Source: Clostridia bacterium | GTDB lineage: Bacteria; Bacillota; Clostridia; Lachnospirales; Anaerotignaceae | NCBI GenBank assembly: GCA_910575055.1 | Contig: CAJTDC010000001.1 | Span: 1-64,000, forward strand | DNA length: 64,000 bases | Direction: 5' to 3' | Shown: positions 33,748-42,462 of the stretch, piece after piece | Position numbering within the stretch: position 1 is the stretch's first letter | How the letters are laid out: the number at the start of each line of letters is the position of its first letter | Notes under the pieces: generated by a model | What the model was told of the DNA's origin: nothing | Seen by the model: only the letters and a program-made list of their open reading frames with translations | Databases searched by the model: none | Position numbers and translations under genes: made by a program

Positions 33748-35016
33748 TTGAAAATGAAAAAAAAACCACAATGGCATAAATTAGATAATGCTGCAAAAAT
33801 ATTTCCAGCCAATACAGATAAAAGAGATACAAAAGTATTTCGTTTTTCCTGTGAATTATATGAGCAAATAGACCCTGTATTTTTGCAAAAAGCACTTGAA
33901 AAAACATTGCAGAAATTTCCATATTACTGTTCTATATTAAAAAGGGGATTATTTTGGTATTATATTGAAAATACAGAAAGAAAACCACTTATTCACATAG
34001 AAAATCGTTATCCTTGTTCTCCTTTGTATTTTCCTAATAGAAAAAGCCTTCTTTTTGATGTTTCTTATTATCATAAAAGAATTAATTTGGAAGTACATCA
34101 TGTGCTTTCTGATGGTTCAGGTGCATTACTTTTTTTAAGAACACTTGTATATTATTATATTTTGCATAAACATAGTGAGGCATTTTTAAATAAAGAAATT
34201 TATTTAGAAAATACAACAACAGCTTCTGAAAAAAGTACAGATAGCTTTTCAAAATATTTTCAAAAAGAACACACTTCAAAACAGCAAAAAATTCCCTTTG
34301 CTTATCATATCAAAGGAGAATATTTTGAAATAGGTCAAATGGGCGTAATAGAAGGTTGTATCTCTGTAAAAATGTTATTACAGCTTTCTAAACAACATCA
34401 AGCTACTGTAACAGAATTTCTTGTTGCTGTTTGGATATATTCTATTTATGAAGGTATGAGTGTAAAAGAGCAAAAAAAACCTGTTGTAATTAGTATTCCT
34501 GTCAATTTAAGAAATTATTTTCCTTCTGACAGCACAAGAAACTTTTTTAAAGTAATACAAATTGTATATCGTTTTGGAGAACAAAAGGAAGATTTAGAAA
34601 CTGTTTTATGCTCTGTTAAAAAACAATTTCAGCAAAAATTGACAAAGGAACAACTGAGAAAAGGTATGAATGCACTTTCTGCATTGGAACATAATATTAC
34701 TATGAAATTAGTTCCTCTTGCTACAAAAGATTATATATTACGTTTTGCAAATTGGATTTCTTATCAAAAAGCAACCTCTTGTCTTTCTAATGTTGGTAAA
34801 GTAAAAATGCCTCAAGAGATGATACCTTATATTCGCCTTTTTGATTTGTTTGTTAGTACAAAAACAACACAAATCGCAACTTGTTCTTTTGAAGACAATT
34901 TTGTAATTAGTATTGCTACTGCTTTGAAGGGAGATTTGCCTAAAAGATTTTTCTGTCATTTGTCTGATATGGGTTTAGAAATTGAAATTACAACAAATAT
35001 AGAACAGGAGTGCTGA
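33748..35016 (+). CDS. Condensation/alcohol-acetyltransferase-like protein
   Basis: About 422 aa of the chloramphenicol-acetyltransferase/condensation superfamily. EVHHVLSDGSG contains the HHxxxDG active site, and VISIPVNLRNYFPSDSTRNFF is the second conserved block. The exact start is uncertain: AGGAG overlaps the hydrolase stop, TTG 33748 is best spaced, while GTG 33736 and ATG 33754 are in frame. It probably transfers an acyl group, perhaps with the neighbouring hydrolase acting on the same lipid or glycolipid. Confidence 0.78.
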   Translation: MKMKKKPQWHKLDNAAKIFPANTDKRDTKVFRFSCELYEQIDPVFLQKALEKTLQKFPYYCSILKRGLFWYYIENTERKPLIHIENRYPCSPLYFPNRKSLLFDVSYYHKRINLEVHHVLSDGSGALLFLRTLVYYYILHKHSEAFLNKEIYLENTTTASEKSTDSFSKYFQKEHTSKQQKIPFAYHIKGEYFEIGQMGVIEGCISVKMLLQLSKQHQATVTEFLVAVWIYSIYEGMSVKEQKKPVVISIPVNLRNYFPSDSTRNFFKVIQIVYRFGEQKEDLETVLCSVKKQFQQKLTKEQLRKGMNALSALEHNITMKLVPLATKDYILRFANWISYQKATSCLSNVGKVKMPQEMIPYIRLFDLFVSTKTTQIATCSFEDNFVISIATALKGDLPKRFFCHLSDMGLEIEITTNIEQEC

Positions 35017-35018
35017 AA

Positions 35019-35678
35019 ATGTATGAATGTAAACATTGTCATATTAAAGTAAGGGGAAATGTAAAATGTTGTCCTCTTTGTCAAGGAGAACTGACAGGAA
35101 CAGCAGAACAAAATATATTTCCTATTATAGAATTGCAACCTCCCCTCAGTCAAAAAATGTTTCGTATAGGATTATTTATTACACTAATTGCTGTTGCAAT
35201 TTGTGTTGGTATTAATCTTTCTCGTCCTCAAGACGGCTGGTGGATATTATTTGTATTAGCAGGAAGTGGTTGCTTCTGGTTTTCTATTGGTATCGCTATG
35301 AAAAAATGGCATAATGTTCCTAAAAATATATTGTGGCAAGTAATAATACTTTCTGTACTTGCCTATTTTTGGGATATAAAAACAGGATATAGGGGCTGGT
35401 CATTGGAATATGTTTTGCCTTTTCTTTGTATTGGTGCTATAATAGGTACGTGTTTACTTGCCTATTTTTTAAAACTACACACAAGTGAATACATATTATA
35501 TTTAATATTAGATGGTATATTAGCAGTAATTCCTTTGATACTCCTTTTAAAACATAAATTAAATGTATTATATCCTTCTGCAATATGTGTTTCTATAAGT
35601 ATTATACTTTTTGGAGGACTATTTTTATTTCGACGAGATTTATTTTTTTCAGAAATACAAAGGCGTACTCACTTATAA
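35019..35678 (+). CDS. Zinc-ribbon membrane protein (DUF6320-like)
   Basis: About 219 aa. An N-terminal zinc ribbon CKHCHIKVRGNVKCCPLC is followed by five or six membrane helices. ATG 35019 has AGGAG eight bases upstream. Zinc-ribbon membrane proteins of this kind occur, from memory, with the same hydrolase and acyltransferase pair in Clostridia, suggesting a membrane-bound acyl modification system. Function unproven. Confidence 0.75.
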   Translation: MYECKHCHIKVRGNVKCCPLCQGELTGTAEQNIFPIIELQPPLSQKMFRIGLFITLIAVAICVGINLSRPQDGWWILFVLAGSGCFWFSIGIAMKKWHNVPKNILWQVIILSVLAYFWDIKTGYRGWSLEYVLPFLCIGAIIGTCLLAYFLKLHTSEYILYLILDGILAVIPLILLLKHKLNVLYPSAICVSISIILFGGLFLFRRDLFFSEIQRRTHL

Positions 35679-35706
35679 AATTCATTGATAGAAAGGTTGT
35701 GTTAAA

Positions 35707-35937
35707 ATGCTTTGTCCTTATTGCAATAAAGAAATGAAATTAGGAGAAATTGTACCAAAATGGGGTGTAGGACACCACCCTATCGTTGCCCCTCATCTTT
35801 ATATTGATGATGAGCAACAAATCCCTCTGACAACTGGTCATTTAACCCCTCTTTCGCTTTGGGTAGGAAATAAATTTCAATGTTATTATTGTTTAGACTG
35901 TCGTAAAATTATATTAGATATTCCAGAAAAAGCATAA
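35707..35937 (+). CDS. Small zinc-ribbon protein (DUF6487-like)
   Basis: 76 aa with CPYC near the N-terminus and CYYCLDC near residue 64, a split zinc ribbon with a His-rich middle. Soluble. AGAAAGGTTGTGT precedes the start. Last gene of the rightward cluster. Function unknown. Confidence 0.7.
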   Translation: MLCPYCNKEMKLGEIVPKWGVGHHPIVAPHLYIDDEQQIPLTTGHLTPLSLWVGNKFQCYYCLDCRKIILDIPEKA

Positions 35938-35940
35938 AAT

Positions 35941-35979
35941 AAGGAAAAGACTTTGTTCAAAGTCTTTTCCTTGTTTTTT
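35941..35979. terminator. Terminator between convergent genes
   Basis: AAGGAAAAGACTTT and AAAGTCTTTTCCTT form a perfect 14-bp stem, then T6 on the plus strand. Confidence 0.88.
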
Positions 35980-35993
35980 CTAAAGCCATTTGA

Positions 35994-36500
35994 TTAATGA
36001 GCACCTACTACTTTATGCCATTTTTGACCCACTGCTTCCATTACAGCACAAGTTTTATCCACAAATGTTAGTACATAAGACTCTTTGTATTTAGGTGGAA
36101 TTAATGTACAAGGCCACATATGTTTTAATATGGCATCTTTTTCAATTTTATTTAATGTCGTAATTTTTCTGGCATTGTCATAAGCAACACGAGGGTGCCA
36201 CGCTGCGTGATTTGTTCTGTTGCCTTTTGTTACTCTCCAATCATAGTAAAACATATCGTGAAGTAATCCAGCTCTTGCAGCAGAACGATAATCCCAACCC
36301 ATAAAACGACAAATTAAAAAACTATAATAAGATACATTAATACTATGTTGTAATCTGCTTGTATTGCAATGTTGTACGTGTTCATCTAATTTTTGTACTT
36401 TTTTTTCGTCCATTAAATCCCATACGCAGGACATATATTCTACAGCTAACATATCTTCCATATTTTTCAAATTGACTTTAGAACCAATCGCTTTTTGCAT
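35994..36500 (-). CDS. HD-domain phosphohydrolase
   Basis: 168 aa. An HD domain with H (QHSINVSYYSFLICR), the AGLLHDMFYYDW HD pair and a downstream HAAWHPRVAYDNA segment. It resembles small predicted hydrolases of low-GC bacteria acting on nucleotides or phosphoesters. ATG 36500 has AAAGGAG. Monocistronic. Substrate unknown. Confidence 0.82.
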   Translation of the reverse strand: MQKAIGSKVNLKNMEDMLAVEYMSCVWDLMDEKKVQKLDEHVQHCNTSRLQHSINVSYYSFLICRFMGWDYRSAARAGLLHDMFYYDWRVTKGNRTNHAAWHPRVAYDNARKITTLNKIEKDAILKHMWPCTLIPPKYKESYVLTFVDKTCAVMEAVGQKWHKVVGAH

Positions 36501-36837
36501 AGTTTGCTCCTTTATATTGTAAAATAATATAGTATAAATAAAAATATAAAATAGATATTTTTCATTTTATACTAACGTTATTATAACATAGTATATGCTA
36601 AAATGCACTCAATTTTACAAAAAATTAATAAGTAATATTATATAATATTTAGTAAGTATTATTAAAATACATATTTTTTACATCTATTGTTGTATAAATT
36701 TTACTTAGTGAAGTCCCCTATTGATTTGTCTATACCTTATTGTGTGCTACAACCAATTATAGTCTTTTATAATTTTTCAATCATATTCGTAATAATAAAC
36801 ATTTTTACTCAATACTGTCTGTTATTTTAATACTTTT
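36501..36837. other. AT-rich intergenic region
   Basis: Upstream of the HD gene. Apart from probable promoter sequence near the gene I see no coding frame or recognised RNA. A GC-richer patch around 36712-36735 is unexplained. Confidence 0.5.
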
Positions 36838-36888
36838 GGCTACCTTTTCCCACCATATAAAGCCGGCGGGATTGCGGTAGCCTTTTTT
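36838..36888 (+). terminator. Orphan structured element with terminator features
   Basis: GGCTACC (36838-36844) pairs with GGTAGCC (36876-36882), followed by T6. The interior is unusually GC-rich (AAAGCCGGCGGGATTGC) with a possible CCC/GGG inner stem. No gene on the plus strand lies within 900 bases upstream, so it may end an unannotated RNA, or be read the other way as part of the HD gene leader. Confidence 0.55.
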
Positions 36889-36926
36889 CAATCATTTTTA
36901 TTATTTTGCAGAACAACACTATACTA

Positions 36927-37622
36927 TCATTCTTCCATTTTTTTGAGTGCATCTTGTGCTGCTGCTTGTTCTGCTTCTTTTTTACTTTTTCCTGCTCCTT
37001 TTCCTAATACTCTGTTGATATGATGCACTTCTGCCACAAATGATTTACTGTGGTCTGGACCTGTTTCTGACACAATAACATACTTTACAGGATACCTGCT
37101 TGTCTTTTGTATTACTTCCTGTAAATGTGTTTTACAATCTCTCATTTTAAAGCTGTCTTTTGTTTGTTGTATTTCTTTTTCCATAAAACTTAGAATATAC
37201 TTTGTCACACTTTCCATACCACCATCAATACATATTGCCCCAATGACAGCCTCGAAAGTATCAGCCAATATAGAATCTCTGTTTCTGCCTCCTGTGGTTT
37301 CTTCTCCTCTGCCTAAAAAGAGATATTTTCCAAGTTCCAGTTGTCTTGCCAATTTTGCTAAAGAACCCTCACAAACAACACTTGCTCTTAGCTTTGTCAA
37401 TTCCCCTTCTGGCATTTGAGGATACATTCGATACATATATTCACTAACTACCATATCTAATACAGCATCTCCTAAAAACTCTAAGCGTTCATTGTTTTCA
37501 TGCTTTCCTTTTTTTTGTTCATTGGCAAAAGAACTGTGCATAAACGCTAAAAGCAATATTTCTTTATTCGAAAATGTGTATTTTATTTTGTTTTCAAACT
37601 CTTGCATTTGTTGTGTATCCAT
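36927..37622 (-). CDS. rnc: Ribonuclease III
   Basis: 231 aa. The RNase III domain has the NERLEFLGDAVLDMVV signature and the second metal site near DTFEAVIGAICIDGG; a C-terminal dsRNA-binding domain covers about 155-230 (KTHLQEVIQK...GKSKKEAEQAAAQDAL). It processes rRNA and structured RNAs. Overlapping operon with acpP and plsX, the usual order in Firmicutes. Confidence 0.96.
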   Translation of the reverse strand: MDTQQMQEFENKIKYTFSNKEILLLAFMHSSFANEQKKGKHENNERLEFLGDAVLDMVVSEYMYRMYPQMPEGELTKLRASVVCEGSLAKLARQLELGKYLFLGRGEETTGGRNRDSILADTFEAVIGAICIDGGMESVTKYILSFMEKEIQQTKDSFKMRDCKTHLQEVIQKTSRYPVKYVIVSETGPDHSKSFVAEVHHINRVLGKGAGKSKKEAEQAAAQDALKKMEE

Positions 37623-37623
37623 A

Positions 37624-37854
37624 TTACTTCTCCACTGCCATTTTAATGTATTCTATTGCATCTCCAACTGTTTTTAATTTTTCTGCCTCATCATTGTCAA
37701 ATTCAATTTCAAATTCCTCCTCTAATGCGGATATGATTTGGAACAAATCCAATGAGTCTGCTCCTAAATCTGCTAATACAGTATCTTCATCTAACTCTGA
37801 CGTTGAAATACCTAATTGCTCTCCAATAATTTCAATTACTTTGGCTTCTTCCAT
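37624..37854 (-). CDS. acpP: Acyl carrier protein
   Basis: 76 aa, acidic four-helix protein with the phosphopantetheine Ser in LGADSLDLFQ. Carrier of growing fatty-acid chains and substrate donor for PlsX. ATG 37854 is preceded by GGGAGG. Confidence 0.96.
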   Translation of the reverse strand: MEEAKVIEIIGEQLGISTSELDEDTVLADLGADSLDLFQIISALEEEFEIEFDNDEAEKLKTVGDAIEYIKMAVEK

Positions 37855-38195
37855 ACTAATTACCTCCCGAACGATACAATAATCATTTTTATATTTTATA
37901 TATTTTTGAATGAAATCAGTATTTTGCTTATTAGCACAAACTGATTTCTCATACCAAATACATTTTTATTAATGTATGTATGGTATTCTTTTTTTATAGC
38001 TACAAGCAGCACAAAATGAAAAAACATAACACAATATATATTATTTTTAATTTTCATTATACTAGAATATATTGATAAATATTGTACTGCAAATTTACTA
38101 TTTTTTATAATATACTCCAAAACAACAGTTTTGTCAGCATTAATTTGATAAATTTGATATAAATTCAAAAAATTTATATTTTGTAAAACTTCACA
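37855..38195. other. Non-coding interval between plsX and acpP
   Basis: 340 bases, very AT-rich. A 90-codon open frame on the minus strand lacks a ribosome-binding site and is hydrophobic low-complexity, so I do not call it. The acpP promoter probably lies here. No fab genes intervene, unlike in many relatives. Confidence 0.5.
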
Positions 38196-39176
38196 CTATA
38201 TTTTTTCCCCTATTTTAGAAACAATATCCGCTTCTGCAAATAATATACACTGTTTAATTGCATTTTTAATTGCTTTTGCATTAGAACTACCATGTGCTTT
38301 TACTACAAGGGATTTTAACCCTAAAAACGGTGCTCCTCCTACCTCATCAGCATCTAATTTCTTTTTAATATTACCAAAAGGTTTTTTGAGTGCAGCCGCA
38401 GCAATTTTATAGTGTCCTACTGTAATTTCTTCTTTTATAATACCCAAAAGTGCCATACTCAAACCTTCTGATAATTTTAATATGGTATTTCCTAAAAATC
38501 CATCACATACTACAATATCTGCTTCTCCAAAAGGGATTTCTCTTGGCTCTATATTCCCTACAAAATTCAAATCTGTTTCTTCCAACAATTCATATGCCTC
38601 TTTTGTTAGTGCATTTCCTTTTTCTTTTTCTGCTCCTATATTTACAAGTGCTACTTTAGGATTTTTTATGTCAAACATATTTTCTACATAAACAGATGCC
38701 ATTTTTGCAAATTGTTGCAAATATTTAGCTTTACAATCCACATTTGCACCACTATCTACCAGAAATGTAAATCCTTTTTTATTAGGCAAACAAGTACCCA
38801 ACACAGGACGTTCTACTCCCTTTATACGTCCTACTATAAACAATGCTCCTGTCAGTAATGCTCCTGTACTTCCTGCTGAAACAAAAGCATCTGCTTGTTT
38901 TTGTTTTACTAAATTTAATCCTACCACCATAGAAGAATTTTTTTTCTCTCTTATTGCTTTTGTTGGAGACTCCTCAGTTGTTATTACTTCTTCTGCTTCT
39001 ACTATTTCTATACTTTTATTGTCATAGTTATATTTATTTAATTCTGTTTCAATGGCTTGCTTTTGTCCTACCAATATCACACGTGCGTTACATTCTTTTA
39101 CACTATCTACAACACCCTTTACAATCTCTGATGGAGCATTGTCACCACCCATAGCATCTACTGCAATTTTAACCAA
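38196..39176 (-). CDS. plsX: PlsX phosphate acyltransferase
   Basis: About 326 aa. N-terminal KIAVDAMGGDNAP and the conserved SAGSTGALLTGALFIVGRI and VVCDGFLGNTILK blocks identify PlsX, which makes acyl-phosphate from acyl-ACP for phospholipid synthesis. TTG 39176 is eight bases after AGAGG; the GTG at 39185 is part of that site. Confidence 0.95.
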   Translation of the reverse strand: MVKIAVDAMGGDNAPSEIVKGVVDSVKECNARVILVGQKQAIETELNKYNYDNKSIEIVEAEEVITTEESPTKAIREKKNSSMVVGLNLVKQKQADAFVSAGSTGALLTGALFIVGRIKGVERPVLGTCLPNKKGFTFLVDSGANVDCKAKYLQQFAKMASVYVENMFDIKNPKVALVNIGAEKEKGNALTKEAYELLEETDLNFVGNIEPREIPFGEADIVVCDGFLGNTILKLSEGLSMALLGIIKEEITVGHYKIAAAALKKPFGNIKKKLDADEVGGAPFLGLKSLVVKAHGSSNAKAIKNAIKQCILFAEADIVSKIGEKI

Positions 39177-39213
39177 ATAAAACACCTCTTTTATTTTATA
39201 TCAAAATATTTCT

Positions 39214-39260
39214 AAAAAGAAAAGACAGCAATATTTTGCTGTCTGCTGTCTTTTCTTTTT
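39214..39260 (-). terminator. Terminator/attenuator between rpmF and plsX
   Basis: On the minus strand AAAAGAAAAGACAGCA pairs with TGCTGTCTTTTCTTTT, ending in a T run. Some read-through to plsX is likely because the cluster is otherwise contiguous. Confidence 0.8.
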
Positions 39261-39265
39261 GTTTA

Positions 39266-39445
39266 TTAGTCTACGTTTATAACAACTTTTTTATTATAAG
39301 AACCGCAAGCTTTGCAAACACGATGTGGTACCATTAATTCACCACATTTACTACATTTTACTAAATTTGGTGTTGCAATTTTCCATGATTGGGCTTTTCT
39401 TTTATCTCTTTTGGATTTAGACACACGTCCCTTTGGTACAGCCAT
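39266..39445 (-). CDS. rpmF: Ribosomal protein L32
   Basis: 59 aa: MAVPKGRVSKSKRDKRKAQ start and two CxxC pairs (CSKCGEL, CKACGSY), a zinc-binding L32. GAGGTG precedes the ATG at 39445. It lies directly after yceD, the standard arrangement. Confidence 0.95.
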   Translation of the reverse strand: MAVPKGRVSKSKRDKRKAQSWKIATPNLVKCSKCGELMVPHRVCKACGSYNKKVVINVD

Positions 39446-39447
39446 TT

Positions 39448-39966
39448 CTACACCTCCTCATCAACATTGAAAAGAGTACGCAAACTTTCTAACCTTGGGT
39501 CAAATTCTGTATGATTACAGTCACACTGTCCTTCATTCAAGTTTTTACCACATTTTGAACATAATCCTTTACAATCTTCTTTACAAACAACTTTCATAGG
39601 CAAATTTGCCAATATATTTCGTTGTATTATATCCGTAAAATCAATTTGGTTATCACAAAAAGTTTCCGCTTCTTTTTCATTTTCTCGCTCTATACTGCCT
39701 GCTTGATAAAATATTTCATTCATATTAAATGAAATAGGTATTTTTACTGTTTCCAAACAACGACTGCACAAATATTCTGCTTCTATTTTGCCTTCTGCTT
39801 TAAACAGCATACCCTTTTTGGTATTTGTTAAAGTACCTTTCACTTCAACAGGCTCTGAAAAACACACAACATCAGGATAACCTGTAGTATTTTCTATCTG
39901 TTCAGAAAAAGACACTTCTATGCTTTCGCCTATTTTGCCTATTATCTGAGAAATAGTCAGTATCAC
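39448..39966 (-). CDS. yceD: YceD family protein (DUF177)
   Basis: 172 aa. The N-terminal beta-rich part is followed by EYLCSRCLETVKIPISF and CKEDCKGLCSKCGKNLNEGQC, cysteine pairs typical of the Firmicute YceD family linked to 23S rRNA accumulation. Next to rpmF as usual. Confidence 0.9.
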   Translation of the reverse strand: MILTISQIIGKIGESIEVSFSEQIENTTGYPDVVCFSEPVEVKGTLTNTKKGMLFKAEGKIEAEYLCSRCLETVKIPISFNMNEIFYQAGSIERENEKEAETFCDNQIDFTDIIQRNILANLPMKVVCKEDCKGLCSKCGKNLNEGQCDCNHTEFDPRLESLRTLFNVDEEV

Positions 39967-40013
39967 TCACATCACCCCATAGTCGTACCTAAAGTATTAT
40001 ACAAAAAGGTATA

Positions 40014-41210
40014 TTATTTGTCAAGCAAGTCTTTTGTATCTCTTGCAATCATAAGTTCTTCATTTGTTGGTATTACAAGAACTCTAATGCGAGAGTCTGG
40101 TGCAGAAATTTCAATTGCTTTTCCTCTCAAACTGTTATTATAAGAGTCAATGTGCACGCCTAAAAATGCCAAATAGTCACAAATCAAACGTCTAATAGAA
40201 CCGGAATTTTCTCCTAATCCTGCTGTAAATACAATAGCATCTACACCATTCATAGATGCTGCATATTCACCAATATATTTTGCTACACGATAAGCAAAAA
40301 TGTCTAATGCTGCCTCTGCTCTAACATTTCCCTCGTCTCTTGCTCCTTCAATATCTCTAAAGTCACTAGATACACCAGAAATACCAAGCACACCAGATTT
40401 TTTATTCAATATATTATCCATTTCTGATGGAGTTAAATTTTCTTTTTCCATCAAAAACGTAATTACTGCTGCGTCAACGTCACCAGCACGAGTACCCATT
40501 ACAAGCCCTTCCAATGGTGTAAAGCCCATAGAGGTATCAATAGATTTACCATTTCTTACTGCACAAATACTACCACCATTTCCTAAATGACAAGTAATAA
40601 TTTTAGACTCTTCTATTGGTCTATTTATCATTTTTGCTGCTTCTTGTGCTACGAATTTATGGCTTGTACCATGGAAGCCATATCTTCTAATTTTATATTT
40701 TTCATAGTATTCATATGGCAAAGCATAAAGATAAGCTCTTTCTGGCATTGTTTGATGGAATGCTGTATCAAATACTGCTACTTGTGGTACACCAGGCATA
40801 ATTTTTTCGCAAGCATCAATACCAATTAAATTTGCTGGATTATGCAAAGGTGCTAATTCACAGCATTTTTGTATTGCTTGTTTTACTTCTGGAGTGATGA
40901 TAACAGAGTTTGCAAAATACTCTCCACCGTGTACTACTCTATGTCCTACTGCATTGATTTGTTTTACATCAGATACTACACCATAATTACTATCTAAAAG
41001 AGCATCAATTACCATTTTTACTGCTACTGTATGGTCTTCCATATAATCATTGAATATTACATCTTCTTTTCCTGCTGGTTGATGTTTTAATTTAGAACCT
41101 TCAATTCCTATTCTTTCACAAAGACCTTTTGCTAAAACAGCTTCTGTATCGCTGTCAATCAACTGATATTTCAAAGAGGAACTTCCACAGTTTAAAACAA
41201 GAATTTTCAT
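40014..41210 (-). CDS. ackA: Acetate kinase
   Basis: 398 aa. Signatures [12 protein letters not shown] at the N-terminus, [22 protein letters not shown] and [12 protein letters not shown]. Converts acetyl-phosphate plus ADP to acetate plus ATP, the energy-yielding end of fermentation. Follows pta with 47 bases between. Confidence 0.97.
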   Translation of the reverse strand: MKILVLNCGSSSLKYQLIDSDTEAVLAKGLCERIGIEGSKLKHQPAGKEDVIFNDYMEDHTVAVKMVIDALLDSNYGVVSDVKQINAVGHRVVHGGEYFANSVIITPEVKQAIQKCCELAPLHNPANLIGIDACEKIMPGVPQVAVFDTAFHQTMPERAYLYALPYEYYEKYKIRRYGFHGTSHKFVAQEAAKMINRPIEESKIITCHLGNGGSICAVRNGKSIDTSMGFTPLEGLVMGTRAGDVDAAVITFLMEKENLTPSEMDNILNKKSGVLGISGVSSDFRDIEGARDEGNVRAEAALDIFAYRVAKYIGEYAASMNGVDAIVFTAGLGENSGSIRRLICDYLAFLGVHIDSYNNSLRGKAIEISAPDSRIRVLVIPTNEELMIARDTKDLLDK

Positions 41211-41257
41211 TTTTTTCTCTCCTTCATTTACTACAACTCAATACTTATATCCCTTTT

Positions 41258-42253
41258 TTATTTTTGCATTTGTGCCTGAATTGCTGTAATTGCAATGACA
41301 CCAACAATATCTTCTGCAGAGCAACCTCTGGAAAGGTCATTTACTGGTTTTGCAATACCTTGCAGTATTGGACCATAAGCTTCTGCACCTGCTAATCTTT
41401 GTACTAATTTATAACCAATATTTCCAGCATCTAAGTCAGGAAATACCAATACATTTGCTTTTCCTGCTACAGAACTGTCTGGTGCTTTTTGTGAGCCAAT
41501 TTCTGGAACGATTGCTGCATCTAACTGTAATTCGCCATCTACTTTCAATTCAGGATGCTTTTCTTTTGCAATACGAACACCTTCTACTACTTTATCCACA
41601 TCAGCGTGTTTTGCACTGCCTTTTGAAGAATGAGAAAGCATAGCAATTTTTGCTTCTGCATCAACAAATGTTTCAAATGATTTTGCAGAACTTGCTGCAA
41701 TACCTGCTAATTCAGCAGAAGTTGGATTTTGATTTAATCCACAGTCTGCAAATAAAAATACACCATCTGCTCCATATGTTTTATCTGGGCATACCATCAT
41801 AAAAAATGCGGAAACTAAATCTGCACTTGGGTCTGTTTTTAATATCTGCAATGCAGGACGTAATACATTCGCTGTTGCGTGAATTGCTCCAGATACCATA
41901 CCATCTGCAACGCCCAATTTTACAAGCATAACACCAAAAAATAATGGGTCTTCCAACATTTTTCTTGCATCATCTGCTGTAATACCTTTACTTTTTCTAA
42001 TTTCTACTAATGTATTTACTACTTCGTCCATTCTTTCGTAATTGTCTGGGTCAATAAATGTTGCTTTTGATAAATCGCAATCTGGTGCTACTTCTACTAT
42101 TTTGTCTTTATTGCCTACCAAAATAATATTAGCTAATCCCTCTTTGAGTGCTGCATCTGCTGCTTTTAAATTTCTAATTTCATAAGATTCTGGTAATACA
42201 ATTGCTTTTTTGTCTTTTTTTGCTCTTTCTTTGATTTTTGTTATAAAGTCCAC
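41258..42253 (-). CDS. pta: Phosphotransacetylase
   Basis: About 331 aa, the short single-domain form. Phosphate acetyltransferase blocks KAIVLPES, GMVSGAIHATANVLRPALQI, and KANVLVFPDLDAGNIGYKLVQRLAGAEAYGP-like C-terminus. The best start is GTG 42253, eight bases after AGGAGG; the ATG at 42274 is upstream of that site. Forms acetyl-phosphate for AckA. Confidence 0.96.
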   Translation of the reverse strand: MDFITKIKERAKKDKKAIVLPESYEIRNLKAADAALKEGLANIILVGNKDKIVEVAPDCDLSKATFIDPDNYERMDEVVNTLVEIRKSKGITADDARKMLEDPLFFGVMLVKLGVADGMVSGAIHATANVLRPALQILKTDPSADLVSAFFMMVCPDKTYGADGVFLFADCGLNQNPTSAELAGIAASSAKSFETFVDAEAKIAMLSHSSKGSAKHADVDKVVEGVRIAKEKHPELKVDGELQLDAAIVPEIGSQKAPDSSVAGKANVLVFPDLDAGNIGYKLVQRLAGAEAYGPILQGIAKPVNDLSRGCSAEDIVGVIAITAIQAQMQK

Positions 42254-42390
42254 AACTAAAACCTCCTGCTCCATAAAAAAATAGTCATTTTGCTGTCTAA
42301 TAAAAAATAATAAGTTTTTTTATTATTTGCTTTTACTTTTTATTAGTAAAATATACAGTAACAAATTGGTAATTTGCACCTTTTGTTATT

Positions 42391-42419
42391 ATTATAAACA
42401 ATCTATTACTTGTATACAA
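42391..42419 (-). promoter_or_regulatory. pta-ackA promoter
   Basis: Minus-strand TTGTAT (42419-42414), 17 bases, TATAAT (42396-42391). Leader of about 130 bases before the pta start. Confidence 0.7.
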
Positions 42420-42429
42420 TAGCTATTTC

Positions 42430-42458
42430 AAAAAAATTCAGTTTTTTTCCAAACTGTT
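42430..42458 (-). terminator. Terminator of the CheA-like kinase gene
   Basis: Minus-strand CAGTTT and AAACTG form a short stem followed by AATTTTTTT, just past the kinase stop. Confidence 0.6.
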
Positions 42459-42462
42459 TTTA

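Noticed and set aside
37896-38168. 90-codon minus-strand open frame between plsX and acpP
   Set aside because: No ribosome-binding site, low-complexity hydrophobic composition, no family resemblance.
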